From the NCBI RefSeq assembly GCF_030453725.1, contig NZ_JAKDJU010000014.1:1-34039 (forward strand): 34,039 nucleotides of DNA, read 5' to 3'. The position numbers and the translations under genes are program-made. The number at the start of each line of letters is the position of its first letter. Within the stretch, counting starts at the first letter, position 1. Below are positions 1 to 7,614 of the stretch, piece by piece. The notes beneath the pieces were generated by a model. The model worked only from the letters and a program-made list of their open reading frames with translations, was not told the origin of the DNA and searched no databases. Source of the DNA: Brevibacterium picturae (GTDB taxonomy: Bacteria > Actinomycetota > Actinomycetes > Actinomycetales > Brevibacteriaceae).

Positions 1-743
1 AGAGGTGTAGGGCCCACAGAACGATTGTCGACACACGGATAATTGCACCGCCGAGTTTCTTGCAGCCGAAAGACGCGAGTTGAATTTGCGTTTGCTTGGG
101 CTTCATCGATCGCGCGCTTGAAATCCACCACGCAAATTCATCGATAACGAATCGGGGGAAGGACCGGAGCAATTGGGACCCGCCCTGTCACCGTCAGGAC
201 ACACAGTCGAGTGTTGTGTCCCTCAATCGCGCAGAGAAGACCTATACGCGACGGCGCTGCAGCAGGTGCGCGGCCATCATCGCCTGCCCCGACATCGTTG
301 CGGACCCCGTGCAATGACATCACGGCGGTACGGCAGGCCGCCTGGTCCGGCCTGTCGGATATGTTGAGCTCGCCGGCGGTGGGTATTTGCTGCCGATTCC
401 TGGGAGTGTAGATCACCAGAACGCTTCCCAGACAGCCGGAAGTTCAGGTAGAAGAGCAACGCCGACACCAGCTGCAATTTGTGAGAATAGTCCGGCTGTG
501 GCGGGCGGCTCCGACAGCCGCTGATACTGGCGCTCAGAGCCAGTATCGCTGGCCCCGAGGACCGGATCGACTGGCTCTTGAACGTCCGAGTACTTACGCG
601 TGTCCCAGTGACAACAGTGAAGTCACCACAGCGAGAGGGAGCTGACCATCTGCGTACAGAGACCGGCATGAAGCCCGAAACTCGACGAGGAGACTCTGCT
701 TGCCGCGATTGGCACTGACGTCCTCATAGGAGGCAGACATGTA

Positions 744-757
744 GTTTCACGTGAAAC
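744..757. other. parS centromere site 1
   Basis: The perfect 14-bp palindrome GTTTCACGTGAAAC is the core of the nearly universal bacterial parS sequence bound by ParB. It sits about 500 bp beyond the parB stop codon and about 7 kb from dnaA, which is the usual place for parS. ParB should load here, bind CTP and slide outward as a clamp. Confidence 0.93.
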
Positions 758-996
758 CGACACCGCGGCGGAGATCGGACAGCCTGAATCAGGAAGTGAC
801 ATAGGGGGCAACAACTTTCTCAAGCCAACCACATCGCGATCAGGCAGCAATAGCGAAAGATTGCCGCTCTCGAGAGTTCCCAAACCCGAGCCCACAGCGG
901 CCCAATTTTGGCACAGCACTGTGTACGGTGCCGTTCACTCACCGTCATTCCTCCACGCCATACATGTAGAAGCGTTGACACTCACAACACGCTCTT

Positions 997-1010
997 GTTT
1001 CACGTGAAAC
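997..1010. other. parS centromere site 2
   Basis: This is a second perfect GTTTCACGTGAAAC palindrome, 253 bp from the first, with a T on its left that extends the match to the 16-bp consensus on one side. Paired parS sites next to parAB are common in actinobacteria. Confidence 0.93.
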
Positions 1011-1217
1011 CACCCCGACAGTTCCTCGACTCCGAAGCCGCGAGGTGAAAGATGGATTTCACAGCTAAACCCAGTGGACACGTTCGCTGAGCTCTGCGCG
1101 ATCACTTTCGGTAAGAATTGCACACCTCCTGTACGAACCACAGGAGACGCATAGATTGCTACATCATCAGAAGCATTCGCAGACACTCAACCAGAAGGCC
1201 GGAGCTGAGCAGCAATA

Positions 1218-1255
1218 AGGCGGGTGAGAGAGCCCGTGGGCTCTCTCACCCGCCT
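1218..1255 (-). terminator. Terminator hairpin after parB
   Basis: A perfect 18-bp stem (1218-1235 with 1238-1255) starts 23 bases beyond the parB stop codon. On the leftward strand it is followed by TTATTG rather than a long U tract, so it may act as a strong hairpin with a weak tail. It closes the rsmG-parA-parB transcript. Confidence 0.75.
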
Positions 1256-1278
1256 GAAAAATTTGGGTCGTGAACATA

Positions 1279-3177
1279 CTACTCGGCCGGCGACTCCACC
1301 CCGAGCAGACTGAGGATGCGATTGAGATCGTCTTGGTTCGCAAACTCTACGCTCAATTTCCCCTTCTTCTTTCCCACGGTGATGTTCACCTTCGTCTCCA
1401 AACGATCGCCGAGACGATCTGCAACCTCAATGAACTGAGGCGCCACCCGGGGCGTTGCACGTGAAACATTCATGGAGTCGCCACGATTCAACAGAACCAC
1501 GGCTTCTTCAGACGCTCGCACAGACAAGCCCTCGGCGACGATGCGCTGAGCAAGGACTTCCATGTGTTCCGGTTCGCGAAGACCAAGAATCGCTCGAGCG
1601 TGTCCAGCCGAAATAACCCCGGCCGCTACTCGGCGCTGGACCAGAGGCGGCAAGCGAAGCAAGCGCAGTGTGTTAGAGATCTGCGGTCGAGATCGGCCGA
1701 TACGTTCGGACAGTTCTTCCTGCGTACATCCGAAGTCCTCCAGCAGCTGGCCATACGCCGCCGCTTCCTCAAGTGGGTTCAGTTCAGCACGATGCAAGTT
1801 CTCGAGAAGCGCGTCCCGCAGCAGGTCAGTGTCATCGACATATCTGATGATCGCAGGAATCGTTGAAAGACCGGCGTCCTTTGTCGCCCGAAGACGACGC
1901 TCACCCATAATGAGTTCGAAGCGTTCTCGATCGCTGGGCTTCTGTCGGACGACAACTGGCTGCAGTACGCCGATCTCACGGATGCTGTGAACGAGCTCGC
2001 TGAGCTGATCTTCATCAAAGAAGGTGCGTGGCTGTCGAGGATTAGCGTCGATGCGATCAACATCGATCTCGCCGAATTCGGTATCGGGGATCGAATCCAC
2101 TCCGGCGACCTCAGAATCAGCACCGGGAGCCGTACCATCAGCTTCCCCGCCTTCAGCTGAGCCTGCAGACCGATTCGAAGAGTCGGAATCCGCATTGACT
2201 ACATCCGTAGTAGATTCAGTCTGCGAGCTTCCGGCGTTCCTTGCCTCATCGAATATTTGATTGCCCGACCTGTAGACCCCGGGATGAGTCTCAGACACAT
2301 CGTCCGACTGGGATGGGACTTCATCCGTGCGTTCGTCGGTCAGATCAGTCGAACTCGCTTCCACCACCGGTTCAGAGGCTTCCACGACCGGCGCGTCTGA
2401 TGCTGCATGGTTCTGAGGGTCCGGCTCCGGTGTACCAACGTCCGGCGTAGAACTCGGCACAGAATCAGAAGGCGAAGGACCGGCCGTTTCAGTGGGCTTC
2501 CTCGCTGGACTCGAGCTCGCCGAACCGCCCTCCGTGCGCGTGGCCGACGAGCTTTCAGCCGATGTCGTTGATCCGGCCGATGTCGAACTGGGTGTCTTCG
2601 CACCGGTCGCCTTCGTCGCAGAGGAATCAGTCCCCGTAGATTTGGACGAGGTCGATTTGGACGGAGTCGACGTCGAGCCGACTGGCTTCGCCTCTGCGGA
2701 ATTGGCTCCGGAAGGGGCCTTCTTTGCCGCGGCTTGAGAACTGCCGGGCTTGGACGAAGATGAGCTGGATGTACTCTTCGCGGGAGCAACCTTCGCAGAG
2801 GAGGTCTTCGCAGGCACGCCTTGCGCAGACGCGCTCTTCTTGGAAGCGGTCTTCGCGGGAGCTGCATTCGCGGTCGCACTCTTCGATGGAGCAGACTCCG
2901 AGTCACTTTCGGCCTTCGGGGACGACTTCGTGGACGTCTTTGCCGACGATGACCCAGCTGTGGTTCCGGACTTGGGCTTTCGCCGGCGAGACGACTGCAT
3001 AGACGCTGCAGGATCCGTGCGAGCGGCACGGGGTGCCTTCGCCTCTTCTGTACCCTGGTTGGCCTCTTCAGCTTCACCACCGGAGAAGAATACGTCCACC
3101 GGACGATCGCTCTCCGCCGCATCCGGGATCAAAGCGCCAAGCCCACGGCCCAAACCACGCTTCCTGCGTTCAGCCAC
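1279..3177 (-). CDS. parB: Chromosome partitioning protein ParB (Spo0J family)
   Basis: ParB binds parS, hydrolyses CTP as a sliding clamp, and activates the ParA ATPase to separate sister origins. The first 18 residues carry the conserved ParA-contacting peptide (RGLGRGLGALI). The ParB core begins near residue 363, with the GERRLRA CTP-binding motif near 425-431 and the HTH (QEELSERIGRSRPQISN) near 486-502; the C-terminal dimer domain ends the protein. At 632 residues it is far longer than the usual 330-400. The excess is a low-complexity insert, about residues 20-360, basic and Ala/Ser/Lys rich at first and acidic later. The start is GTG with GAGGAG upstream, overlapping the end of parA by 8 bases. 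A near-parS sequence lies inside the gene at 1454-1467. Confidence 0.96.
   Translation of the reverse strand: MAERRKRGLGRGLGALIPDAAESDRPVDVFFSGGEAEEANQGTEEAKAPRAARTDPAASMQSSRRRKPKSGTTAGSSSAKTSTKSSPKAESDSESAPSKSATANAAPAKTASKKSASAQGVPAKTSSAKVAPAKSTSSSSSSKPGSSQAAAKKAPSGANSAEAKPVGSTSTPSKSTSSKSTGTDSSATKATGAKTPSSTSAGSTTSAESSSATRTEGGSASSSPARKPTETAGPSPSDSVPSSTPDVGTPEPDPQNHAASDAPVVEASEPVVEASSTDLTDERTDEVPSQSDDVSETHPGVYRSGNQIFDEARNAGSSQTESTTDVVNADSDSSNRSAGSAEGGEADGTAPGADSEVAGVDSIPDTEFGEIDVDRIDANPRQPRTFFDEDQLSELVHSIREIGVLQPVVVRQKPSDRERFELIMGERRLRATKDAGLSTIPAIIRYVDDTDLLRDALLENLHRAELNPLEEAAAYGQLLEDFGCTQEELSERIGRSRPQISNTLRLLRLPPLVQRRVAAGVISAGHARAILGLREPEHMEVLAQRIVAEGLSVRASEEAVVLLNRGDSMNVSRATPRVAPQFIEVADRLGDRLETKVNITVGKKKGKLSVEFANQDDLNRILSLLGVESPAE
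1454..1467. other. Degenerate parS inside parB
   Basis: GTTGCACGTGAAAC differs from the parS core by one base (T to G at position 4) and lies within the parB coding region. Many genomes have a parS within or near parB, but a single mismatch in the core can abolish binding, so function is uncertain. Confidence 0.5.
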
Positions 3178-4096
3178 GATCTACTCCTCGTTGTGCTATT
3201 TCTTCGGCGGCTTCCCGATAGGACAAAGCGCCACTGGAATGGGGGTCGTATGAAATGACTGTCTGTCCGAAACTCGGAGCTTCAGAAATGCGCACGGAGC
3301 GTGGAATCGAGGATGACAGGACCTGCTCGGGGAAATGGGTGCGAACGTCATCTGCGACCTGAGCACTGAGGTTGGTCCGACCGTCGTACATGGTGAGCAG
3401 AATTGTGCTGATCGCCAATTTGGGGTTGAGATGCTTCTGGATGAGCTGAATGTTCTTGAGCAGTTGGCTCAAGCCCTCGAGAGCATAGTATTCACACTGA
3501 ATCGGTATGAGGACTTCCCGCGCCGCAACGAAAGCGTTGACCGTCAGCAGACCCAGGCTCGGAGGGCAGTCCACGATAACGTAATCCACACGGTTACCCG
3601 CTGCGGCCTCTTCATCGAGATAGACACCCAGAGACCGCTGCAGACGCTGCTCCCGTGCGACAAGGGAGACCAGCTCGATCTCGGCTCCGGCCAGGTCGAT
3701 CGTCGCAGGAACGCACTTGAGGGTCTCGAAGTCCGGGCATTGGGCAACTGCCTCGCGCATGGGAACATCGTCAATGATCACGTCATAGATGCTGGTGACT
3801 TCGGAATAGTGATCGATACCCAGCGCCGTGCTCGCGTTGCCCTGTGGATCAATGTCGATGAGCAGAACGTTGAGGTTCTGGTTCGCCAGCGCAGCGGCGA
3901 TATTCACCGCAGTGGTCGTCTTCCCGACTCCGCCCTTCTGGTTGGCGATAGTGAAGACCCGAGTAGAGTCCGGTTGAGGAAAACTCGCCTGGGACAGTCG
4001 ATCGGCGCGACGATTGTCGCGCGCGATTGCAGCACCTATGGGAGACGACTCGTCCATGATCGGCATTCGGCGCACTCCATCATCCATTGGTTTCAC
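3170..4096 (-). CDS. parA: Chromosome partitioning ATPase ParA (Soj)
   Basis: ParA is a deviant Walker-type ATPase that binds DNA non-specifically as an ATP dimer and moves ParB-parS complexes. The deviant Walker A box KGGVGKTT is at residues 54-61, the Walker A' region DIDPQGN at 81-87, and the Walker B region VIVDCPPS follows around 175. The protein ends RGVDRG and its TGA lies within the overlap with parB, so the two are translationally coupled. The longest start is GTG at 4096; in-frame ATG codons at residues 4, 11 and 14 are possible, and a 45-residue leader before the ATPase core is common in actinobacteria. The start region GTGAAACC happens to match half of a parS site. It is 36 bases downstream of rsmG. 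Confidence 0.96.
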   Translation of the reverse strand: MKPMDDGVRRMPIMDESSPIGAAIARDNRRADRLSQASFPQPDSTRVFTIANQKGGVGKTTTAVNIAAALANQNLNVLLIDIDPQGNASTALGIDHYSEVTSIYDVIIDDVPMREAVAQCPDFETLKCVPATIDLAGAEIELVSLVAREQRLQRSLGVYLDEEAAAGNRVDYVIVDCPPSLGLLTVNAFVAAREVLIPIQCEYYALEGLSQLLKNIQLIQKHLNPKLAISTILLTMYDGRTNLSAQVADDVRTHFPEQVLSSSIPRSVRISEAPSFGQTVISYDPHSSGALSYREAAEEIAQRGVDRG

Positions 4097-4132
4097 AAAG
4101 CTATACTCAGCCTAGACCAAATCTACTTCGTA

Positions 4133-4771
4133 CTATTTCTTAGCTATCTCGACGACACGGCTGGGAACATCGAGGATTCCACCGTCGACGATGTGAATCT
4201 TCGGCTGGGTCAGGCGGTAGCGTTTCAACAGCTTCTTCGTCTTCGCCAATTCGGCCTCGACCGAAGCACCTTTGAGCGCGAGGATGCGTCCATCTGGTCC
4301 CATCACTTCATGAGTCCATTCGATGAGAGTCGTCATCGCTTTGACCGCACGCGCAGTCACAACGGTGAACATCTCCTCATCAACGAGTTCTTCGACCCGA
4401 GCGCGGACGATGCGCACATTGTCCAGACCCAGGTCGTCGACGACCATCTTCAGCCATTCGACCCTGCGCTCCATCGGTTCGATCAGCACGATCTGGGCTT
4501 GCGGACGAAGCAGGGCAATCGGAATCCCGGGCAGTCCGGCACCGCTGCCGACATCACCGACGACGTCACTGTCATCAATGAACTCGGCGACGACGGCACA
4601 GTTGAGGATGTGCCTGGTCCAGAGTCTGTCGATCTCACGAGGGCCGATCAGTCCCCATTCGATGCCGGTAGTTGCCAGATGCTGTGCATACTGCATCGCT
4701 GCTGGGTAGGCAGCTCCGAAGTACTCTTCGGTACCTGGTGGGGGAACTTCGAGAGCGGAGATGTCAGTCAT
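4133..4771 (-). CDS. rsmG: 16S rRNA (guanine-N7) methyltransferase RsmG
   Basis: RsmG methylates G527 (E. coli numbering) of 16S rRNA using S-adenosylmethionine. The SAM-binding loop DVGSGAGLPGIPIAL is visible, followed by the IEPMERRVEWL stretch and the conserved TARAV motif, all diagnostic of the family. The frame is open up to a GTG at 4804, but I choose ATG 4771 because it overlaps the jag stop (ATGACTGA) and because the family normally starts shortly before this point. This gives 212 residues, the usual length. Loss of RsmG gives low-level streptomycin resistance in other bacteria. It is coupled to jag upstream and parA downstream. Confidence 0.94.
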   Translation of the reverse strand: MTDISALEVPPPGTEEYFGAAYPAAMQYAQHLATTGIEWGLIGPREIDRLWTRHILNCAVVAEFIDDSDVVGDVGSGAGLPGIPIALLRPQAQIVLIEPMERRVEWLKMVVDDLGLDNVRIVRARVEELVDEEMFTVVTARAVKAMTTLIEWTHEVMGPDGRILALKGASVEAELAKTKKLLKRYRLTQPKIHIVDGGILDVPSRVVEIAKK

Positions 4772-5381
4772 GGGCCGGACGGACGAGCACATGCCGACCG
4801 TCACCCTCGCCTTCGGACTCCGAAACCAATCCGGCTTGAGCCACCTGATCGTGGATAATTTTGCGTTCGAAGCTGTTCATCGGCTTGAAAGCGAACTCAT
4901 CGCCCGATTCCTTGACACCTTCGATCGCTCGCTGAGCCTTCTTGATGAGCTCATCGCGACGACTATTGCGGAAACCATCGATGTCGAGCATCAGCCACGA
5001 TCGCTGCCCGGTGCTCGTCTGGACGGCCAGACGGCTGAGTTCCTGCAGGGCGCCGAGGGTCTTGCCATCTCGGCCCACCAGCGTGCGAAGGTTGGAATCT
5101 TCCTCGTCCTCGCAGACGACAGACAGTTGCGCACGGCCATCTCCGACGTCGATGTCGATGTCGCCATCGATATCAGCGAGATCCATCAGTTCTTCCAGGT
5201 AGTCTGCTGCGATCTCTCCCTCTTCTTCGAGGAGCTCTGCTCTCGTCGGCTTCGCAGTCTTCGTGTCACCGTTGTCCGCGACGCTCGCTTCGACACTCTG
5301 GTCGACGCCCGCTTCGACACCCTGGTCGACGTTCGCATCAACAGTCTCGTCGACGCTCGCATCGACATTCTCTTCAGTCAT
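4764..5381 (-). CDS. jag: KH/R3H RNA-binding protein Jag (KhpB)
   Basis: Jag/KhpB is a cytoplasmic RNA-binding protein nearly always encoded beside yidC; in other Gram-positives it influences cell division and envelope growth, possibly at the RNA level. A KH domain is seen around residues 75-135 with the loop VGRDGKTLGALQ, then an R3H domain with FERKIIHDQVAQAGL and ending in RHVLV. The first 40 residues form an unusual acidic octapeptide repeat (four units of the type VDxxVDxx). The start ATG has GAGGAAG upstream. The stop overlaps rsmG by 8 bases and the gap to yidC is only 9 bases, so the three genes are probably co-translated. Confidence 0.94.
   Translation of the reverse strand: MTEENVDASVDETVDANVDQGVEAGVDQSVEASVADNGDTKTAKPTRAELLEEEGEIAADYLEELMDLADIDGDIDIDVGDGRAQLSVVCEDEEDSNLRTLVGRDGKTLGALQELSRLAVQTSTGQRSWLMLDIDGFRNSRRDELIKKAQRAIEGVKESGDEFAFKPMNSFERKIIHDQVAQAGLVSESEGEGDGRHVLVRPAHD
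5271..5366 (-). repeat. 24-bp tandem repeat encoding acidic octapeptides in Jag
   Basis: Four consecutive 24-base units encode VDASVDET, VDANVDQG, VEAGVDQS and VEASVADN. The units share GTCGA/CGCTCGC-type sequence at DNA level, so the tract probably grew by slippage or unequal recombination and may vary in copy number between strains. Confidence 0.8.
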
Positions 5382-5390
5382 GGTTCTTCC

Positions 5391-6350
5391 TCAGCGCTTC
5401 TTGTTCTTCTTGCGGTTCTTGCTCACCGGCTGCTGCCGCTGACGGCTGTGGTTCGGGGCCTGCTCAACGGCAGTGTCCGTGCCACCTTTGACCTCAGGCT
5501 GCTGCGCGGTCTTGCCCTTGCGTGCCTTCCGCTCCAGCATCTCCTTCTCGGCTTTAGAACCGGGGGCCGGCATGTTGTGGATGACCACAGCCTGCTGGCA
5601 CATCGTCCACGTGTTCGAGACCAGCCAGTAGAAGAGAACACCGAGCGGGAAGTAGATGCCGCCGATGCCGAACACAAGCGGCATCACGTAGAGGAGCATC
5701 TTCTGCGACTGCATCATCGGGTTCGCCATAGCGGACTCCGACATGTTCTTCGCCATCATCTGCTTCTGAGTGACGAACATCGTCGAGGCCATGATGACGA
5801 TGAGCACACCGGTGAGGAGTTTGACGCCGAATCCATCCGACATGAAAGTCGCGGACAGCGAGATGCCGAAGACCGACGACTGCTCGGCCTGCTGAGCCAG
5901 GGTCTGAGTGAACCCGCCGATCGCGTCGATCTTTCCCGAGGCAACGTCGGGCATGTTGTGGATGACGCGGAAGAGCGAGAAGAAGATCGGCATCTGCACG
6001 AGGAGAGGCAGACACGAGGCCCAGGGGCTGGTCTTGTTGTCGCGGAACAGGCTCATCTGCTCTTCGGCCATGGCCTGACGCGAGTACTGATCCTTCTTGC
6101 CCTTGTACTTAGCCTGCAGGCGCTGAATCTGAGGCTGCAGCAGCTGCATCTTCCGCTGGGACTTGATCTGGTAGACGAACAGCGGAATCAGGATCGCACG
6201 GATCACGAGAGTCAGCCCCGCGATCGACAGCACCCAGGTCCAACCGTTGGCGGCCGGCAGACCGATCGCAGTGAAGATCTCGTGGAAGATCGCGAGGATC
6301 CAAGCAACTACCCACTGCAGCGGGTAGAGCAGCTTGTCCATCCATTCCAT
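5391..6350 (-). CDS. yidC: Membrane protein insertase YidC (Oxa1 family)
   Basis: YidC inserts membrane proteins, alone or with SecYEG. The protein has the Gram-positive layout: a first membrane helix near residues 8-30, a second near 38-58 carrying the groove arginine (GLTLVIRAILIPLFV), a basic cytoplasmic hairpin loop (near 60-95), the conserved PWASCLPLLVQMPIFFSLFR stretch, further helices, and a strongly basic tail ending NRKKNKKR, typical of ribosome-contacting YidC/Oxa1 tails. The length of 319 residues is normal for actinobacteria. The start ATG has GAGGAG upstream. Jag follows after 9 bases; yidD precedes it after a 173-base gap. Confidence 0.96.
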   Translation of the reverse strand: MEWMDKLLYPLQWVVAWILAIFHEIFTAIGLPAANGWTWVLSIAGLTLVIRAILIPLFVYQIKSQRKMQLLQPQIQRLQAKYKGKKDQYSRQAMAEEQMSLFRDNKTSPWASCLPLLVQMPIFFSLFRVIHNMPDVASGKIDAIGGFTQTLAQQAEQSSVFGISLSATFMSDGFGVKLLTGVLIVIMASTMFVTQKQMMAKNMSESAMANPMMQSQKMLLYVMPLVFGIGGIYFPLGVLFYWLVSNTWTMCQQAVVIHNMPAPGSKAEKEMLERKARKGKTAQQPEVKGGTDTAVEQAPNHSRQRQQPVSKNRKKNKKR

Positions 6351-6414
6351 TCAGTACTCCTCGTTACAACGATTCTTCACGATCGTTCATTTTGCCATTG
6401 TTCGCAGGTCTTAG

Positions 6415-6442
6415 CGAGACAGGACCTTCGGTCCCGGTCTCG
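6415..6442 (-). terminator. Imperfect hairpin in the yidD-yidC gap
   Basis: Bases 6415-6420 pair with 6437-6442 and 6422-6426 with 6430-6434, around a small bulge and a TTC loop (plus-strand view). There is no U tract on the leftward strand. It could be a weak terminator, a processing site or part of the yidC leader. Confidence 0.3.
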
Positions 6443-6523
6443 TGCTAGCCGGAGGCGTCAACCTCGCAGCTGTCCGTGGTGCACAGATGCGCTGAACATC
6501 TGCGGCACACACGCCGAATATTG

Positions 6524-6841
6524 TCAGCAGCCCTCGTCGTTGTGCATCGAAATTGAGCGGGCCTGGCGCGCTGAACCGGGAACATGGTCCACCCCACCAT
6601 GGGAGAAGGGATTGCATCGCAGTATTCGCCACCCAGTTAACACCATTCCCTTGAGAACTCCGTGTATCTCGAAGGCCTCCAGACCGTACATCGAGCAGCT
6701 TGGATAGTACCGACAGACCTGCCCGTACATCGGAGACACCACAACTCGATAGGCTCTGATGAACCATACGAATGGCATGCGCGGTCCGATTCGGATCACC
6801 CACCAGGCTGTGGGCCAGAATCCCGCCGGTCTGCGGGGCAC
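6524..6841 (-). CDS. yidD: Membrane protein insertion efficiency factor YidD
   Basis: YidD is a small membrane-associated protein that assists YidC-dependent insertion. The family signature is clear: FIRAYRVVVSPMYG, then CRYYPSCSMYGLEAFEIHG, then GWRILRCNPFSHGGVDHVP with the three conserved cysteines. The frame is open through the end of rnpA. I choose GTG 6841, 20 bases after the rnpA stop, because the residues between it and the core (tryptophan-rich, hydrophobic) resemble the amphipathic start of other actinobacterial YidD proteins. GTG 6799 and ATG 6778 are alternatives and none has a strong ribosome binding site. The tail after HVP is not conserved. Confidence 0.88.
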   Translation of the reverse strand: MPRRPAGFWPTAWWVIRIGPRMPFVWFIRAYRVVVSPMYGQVCRYYPSCSMYGLEAFEIHGVLKGMVLTGWRILRCNPFSHGGVDHVPGSARQARSISMHNDEGC

Positions 6842-6860
6842 CTCCGATGGGTGCTTCAGA

Positions 6861-7226
6861 TCATGTTCGGCGTCCACGGCTCTCGAGCTTCTTCTGCGCC
6901 TTGTCCATGAGCTTCGTGACTTCGGACTCGAGCTCTGCAAATTCTGCTTCGGCGGCTTGGGGCAATGCTCTGATCACGAACAGAGCGCCGGGCGCCAGAC
7001 TGTCGAGTCGAACCCGCATGATCTCTCGGAGACGACGTTTCACTCGATTCCGAACAACGGCGTTTCCTACGGCCTTGGATACGATGAAACCCACGCGTGC
7101 AGCGTGGGAATCATCACTATCGATCAGGCTGTGTGCCATCAAATGGCCCGAGCGCACGCGGACGCCAGCTTTGAAGACTCGTCTGAAGTCGTCGCCGCTG
7201 CGGATCCGGTGAGCCGCGGTGATCAC
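6861..7226 (-). CDS. rnpA: Ribonuclease P protein component
   Basis: RnpA is the protein subunit that binds the 5' leader of precursor tRNA in RNase P. The RNR motif is seen as NAVVRNRVKRRLREIMR, together with the start AAHRIRSGDDFRRVFKAG and the GFIVSKAVG strand. The protein is 121 residues, the usual size. It starts with GTG only 2 bases after the rpmH stop (TAA GT GTG), so translation is probably coupled to L34. The C-terminal tail is rich in Glu and Lys. Confidence 0.96.
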   Translation of the reverse strand: MITAAHRIRSGDDFRRVFKAGVRVRSGHLMAHSLIDSDDSHAARVGFIVSKAVGNAVVRNRVKRRLREIMRVRLDSLAPGALFVIRALPQAAEAEFAELESEVTKLMDKAQKKLESRGRRT

Positions 7227-7228
7227 AC

Positions 7229-7366
7229 TTATGCCGAAACTTCGGCACGTCCCTTGCGACGACGTGCGGCCAGGATCGAACGGCCGGCACGGGTGCGCAT
7301 GCGCAGACGGAAGCCGTGCTTCTTGGCGCGCTTGCGGTTATTGGGCTGGAAAGTACGCTTACTCAC
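7229..7366 (-). CDS. rpmH: 50S ribosomal protein L34
   Basis: The 45-residue protein begins SKRTFQPNNRKRAKKHGFR, the hallmark of L34, and continues with LRMRTRAGRAILAARRRKGR. L34 is a basic protein of the large ribosomal subunit. The start is GTG with GGAGA 7 bases upstream. It heads the rpmH-rnpA-yidD-yidC-jag run. The leader is long (about 140 bases from the predicted start of transcription) and contains an intrinsic-terminator hairpin, so expression may be controlled by attenuation. Confidence 0.97.
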   Translation of the reverse strand: MSKRTFQPNNRKRAKKHGFRLRMRTRAGRSILAARRRKGRAEVSA

Positions 7367-7415
7367 TTCAAGTCTCCGATTTCTAGGTTGCGGTCGAACG
7401 ACGGTGCGTTCTCAC

Positions 7416-7445
7416 AAAAAACGGCGGTGAGGTTGTCGACCGCCG
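7416..7445 (-). terminator. Intrinsic terminator (attenuator) in rpmH leader
   Basis: Read on the leftward strand, CGGCGGT pairs with ACCGCCG (7445-7439 with 7428-7422), followed directly by six T residues (7421-7416). This is a textbook factor-independent terminator lying about 50 bases before the rpmH start codon and after its likely promoter, so it could be an attenuator. A competing pairing, GCGGTCGA (7443-7436) with TCGACCGC (7397-7390), is also perfect. Confidence 0.65.
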
Positions 7446-7515
7446 AGCACTCCTGTGCATAAGAGCCAAAAGATATTCAGGATAATCGGATGAAGCCCGG
7501 TACACAGGACACTCC

Positions 7516-7545
7516 ATCTTAGCTAAGGTCAAAGTTGCAGGTCAA
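7516..7545 (-). promoter_or_regulatory. Predicted rpmH promoter
   Basis: On the leftward strand TTGACC (7545-7540) and TAAGAT (7521-7516) are separated by 18 bases, close to the housekeeping sigma consensus. Transcription would begin near 7509, exactly where a leader hairpin starts (TCCTGTG at 7509-7503 with CACAGGA at 7457-7451). Confidence 0.6.
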
Positions 7546-7614
7546 ACTCGATGCCAATGTTTCACGTCACCGTTGCGGACTGTTCGCGGCAATTCATCCC
7601 CTGCACATCCGAGG

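Larger units (their letters stand above)
1..1217. other. Non-coding region with parS sites and hairpins
   Basis: No reading frame here has a convincing ribosome binding site, protein-like composition or family resemblance; the short open frames overlap on both strands and look like chance. The stretch holds two perfect parS palindromes (744-757 and 997-1010) and several inverted repeats: 197-203 with 215-221, 334-339 with 349-354, 493-499 with 514-520, and 523-531 with 539-547. It lies downstream of parB. It may be a ParB loading zone, perhaps with an unrecognised small RNA; I cannot tell which. Confidence 0.6.

Noticed and set aside
2340..3122. Long arginine-rich leftward frame inside parB
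   Set aside because: It is a frame shadow produced by the repetitive, GC-biased codons of the ParB insert.
4761..6707. Long rightward frame across jag, yidC and yidD
   Set aside because: It is antisense to three well-supported genes and has a composition unlike a protein.
6411..6803. Leftward open frame overlapping yidD
   Set aside because: It is an alternate frame of yidD; the conserved CRYYPSCS and ILRCNPF motifs are in the other frame.
7557..7571. TGTTTCACGTCACCG resembles a parS site
   Set aside because: Only the left half matches (TGTTTCACGT); the right half does not form the palindrome, so it is unlikely to bind ParB.
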